Positions 32,641-32,894 of a DNA stretch of 32,894 bases are shown here, piece after piece; positions within the stretch are counted from its first letter, which is position 1, and each line of letters opens with the position of its first letter. Under the pieces are notes generated by a model. It saw only the letters and a list, made by a program, of their open reading frames with translations. It was not told the origin of the DNA and ran no database searches. The position numbers and the translations under genes were made by a program. This stretch comes from Planctomycetota bacterium (GTDB taxonomy: Bacteria > Planctomycetota > Phycisphaerae > WQYP01): the NCBI GenBank assembly GCA_021800165.1, contig JAJYZF010000045.1, positions 1 through 32,894 of the forward strand, written 5' to 3'.

Positions 32641-32894
32641 CTACAACGCCACAAAAGCTCAAGAAAATATAGTTGGCTGGCCGATGAAGCCTTTCAGGAT
32701 CCGTATTTCTGAAAGGAGTCCTGGCATGGAAGCTGAAGCGATTCTGAGAATTCGACCGGCGTTGACGCACTATCTGCACCAGTACGACGATTGTTTCGGT
32801 CGCTGCACGGCGCGGCGGCATATCAACACCTACGTGGAGGGTCAATTGGGGCCCTTGCCGCGTAAGAGCCTTGAGCCCATAGCGGACGCCGCCG
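32641..32894 (+). mobile_element. IS701-family insertion sequence, left part, cut by window end
   Basis: From about 32641 the sequence changes into a short untranslated leader and a transposase start with a good ribosome site. The element interrupts the gene upstream of the HerA-like ATPase. The terminal inverted repeat cannot be confirmed because the other end is outside the window, so the boundary is approximate (about 32640 to 32690). Confidence 0.6.
32726..32894 (+). CDS. IS701-family transposase, N-terminal part, cut by window end
   Basis: The ATG at 32726 follows AAGGAG with a seven-base gap. The 56 visible residues include AILRIRPALTHYLHQYDDCF, YVEGQLGPLPRKSLEPIA and similar text typical of the N-terminus of IS701-type DDE transposases. 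The catalytic residues lie beyond the window. A 110-codon frame on the opposite strand over the same region is a shadow. Confidence 0.85.
   Translation, partial: MEAEAILRIRPALTHYLHQYDDCFGRCTARRHINTYVEGQLGPLPRKSLEPIADAA

Noticed and set aside
32513..32845. 110-codon minus-strand frame at the right edge
   Set aside because: It is antisense to a transposase start with a good ribosome site, and its stop does not match the HerA overlap; the true remnant is in another frame.

Overview
The window reads like a chromosomal segment of a moderately GC-rich Gram-negative bacterium, most likely a planctomycete of the Phycisphaerae type. This is an inference from gene content: two exported proteins with PEP-CTERM-type tails, an outer-membrane factor with an RND pump, McsA/McsB outside the Firmicutes, a 70-residue Trm112-like protein, and abundant intergenic word-like repeats ('cacgcggaggcgcggag', 'aatctgtggatc') of a kind I recall from planctomycete and verrucomicrobial genomes. 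No rRNA, tRNA or CRISPR array was seen.

Layout. 1-320: 3' end of an IS256-type transposase. 456-1196 (-): PEP-CTERM secreted protein. 1612-6048 (+): two-part glycosyltransferase, a conserved hypothetical, a Trm112-like protein and a three-HTH DNA-binding protein. 6186-11259 (+): mcsA, mcsB and mfd (protein-arginine phosphorylation, then transcription-coupled repair). 11339-14545 (+): SDR-type dehydrogenase, enolase-superfamily dehydratase and beta-propeller lactonase, plausibly an oxidative sugar-acid pathway. 14557-20333 (-): tripartite RND efflux operon (outer-membrane factor, adaptor, pump) behind a near-consensus sigma70 promoter. 21042-22127 (-): PEP-CTERM-like metalloprotease lying between two ~440-bp direct composite repeats. 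22982-24208 (+): MFS transporter with an 11-bp inverted-repeat operator candidate.

24317-32640 (-) is the most interesting part: a tightly overlapping defence-type operon. In transcription order it holds a C-terminal remnant of an unknown gene (cut by an IS701-type element), a HerA-like ATPase, a type III-like DNA methyltransferase (Mod), a GxxExxY PD-(D/E)XK protein, a RhuM-family protein, a type III-like helicase-nuclease (Res), and a frameshifted, truncated SbcD-like exonuclease. Five of its junctions are 4-nt ATGA overlaps or gaps of 15-17 nt, and the remaining one is also a 4-nt overlap. Copies of a ~30-bp GC-rich repeat lie on both sides of the GxxExxY gene and have been absorbed in frame into the Mod and GxxExxY C-termini.

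The window therefore alternates housekeeping blocks with accessory blocks. The accessory blocks are bounded by IS elements (left and right edges) or by dispersed repeats. The defence operon appears damaged at both ends, so whether it still works is open.
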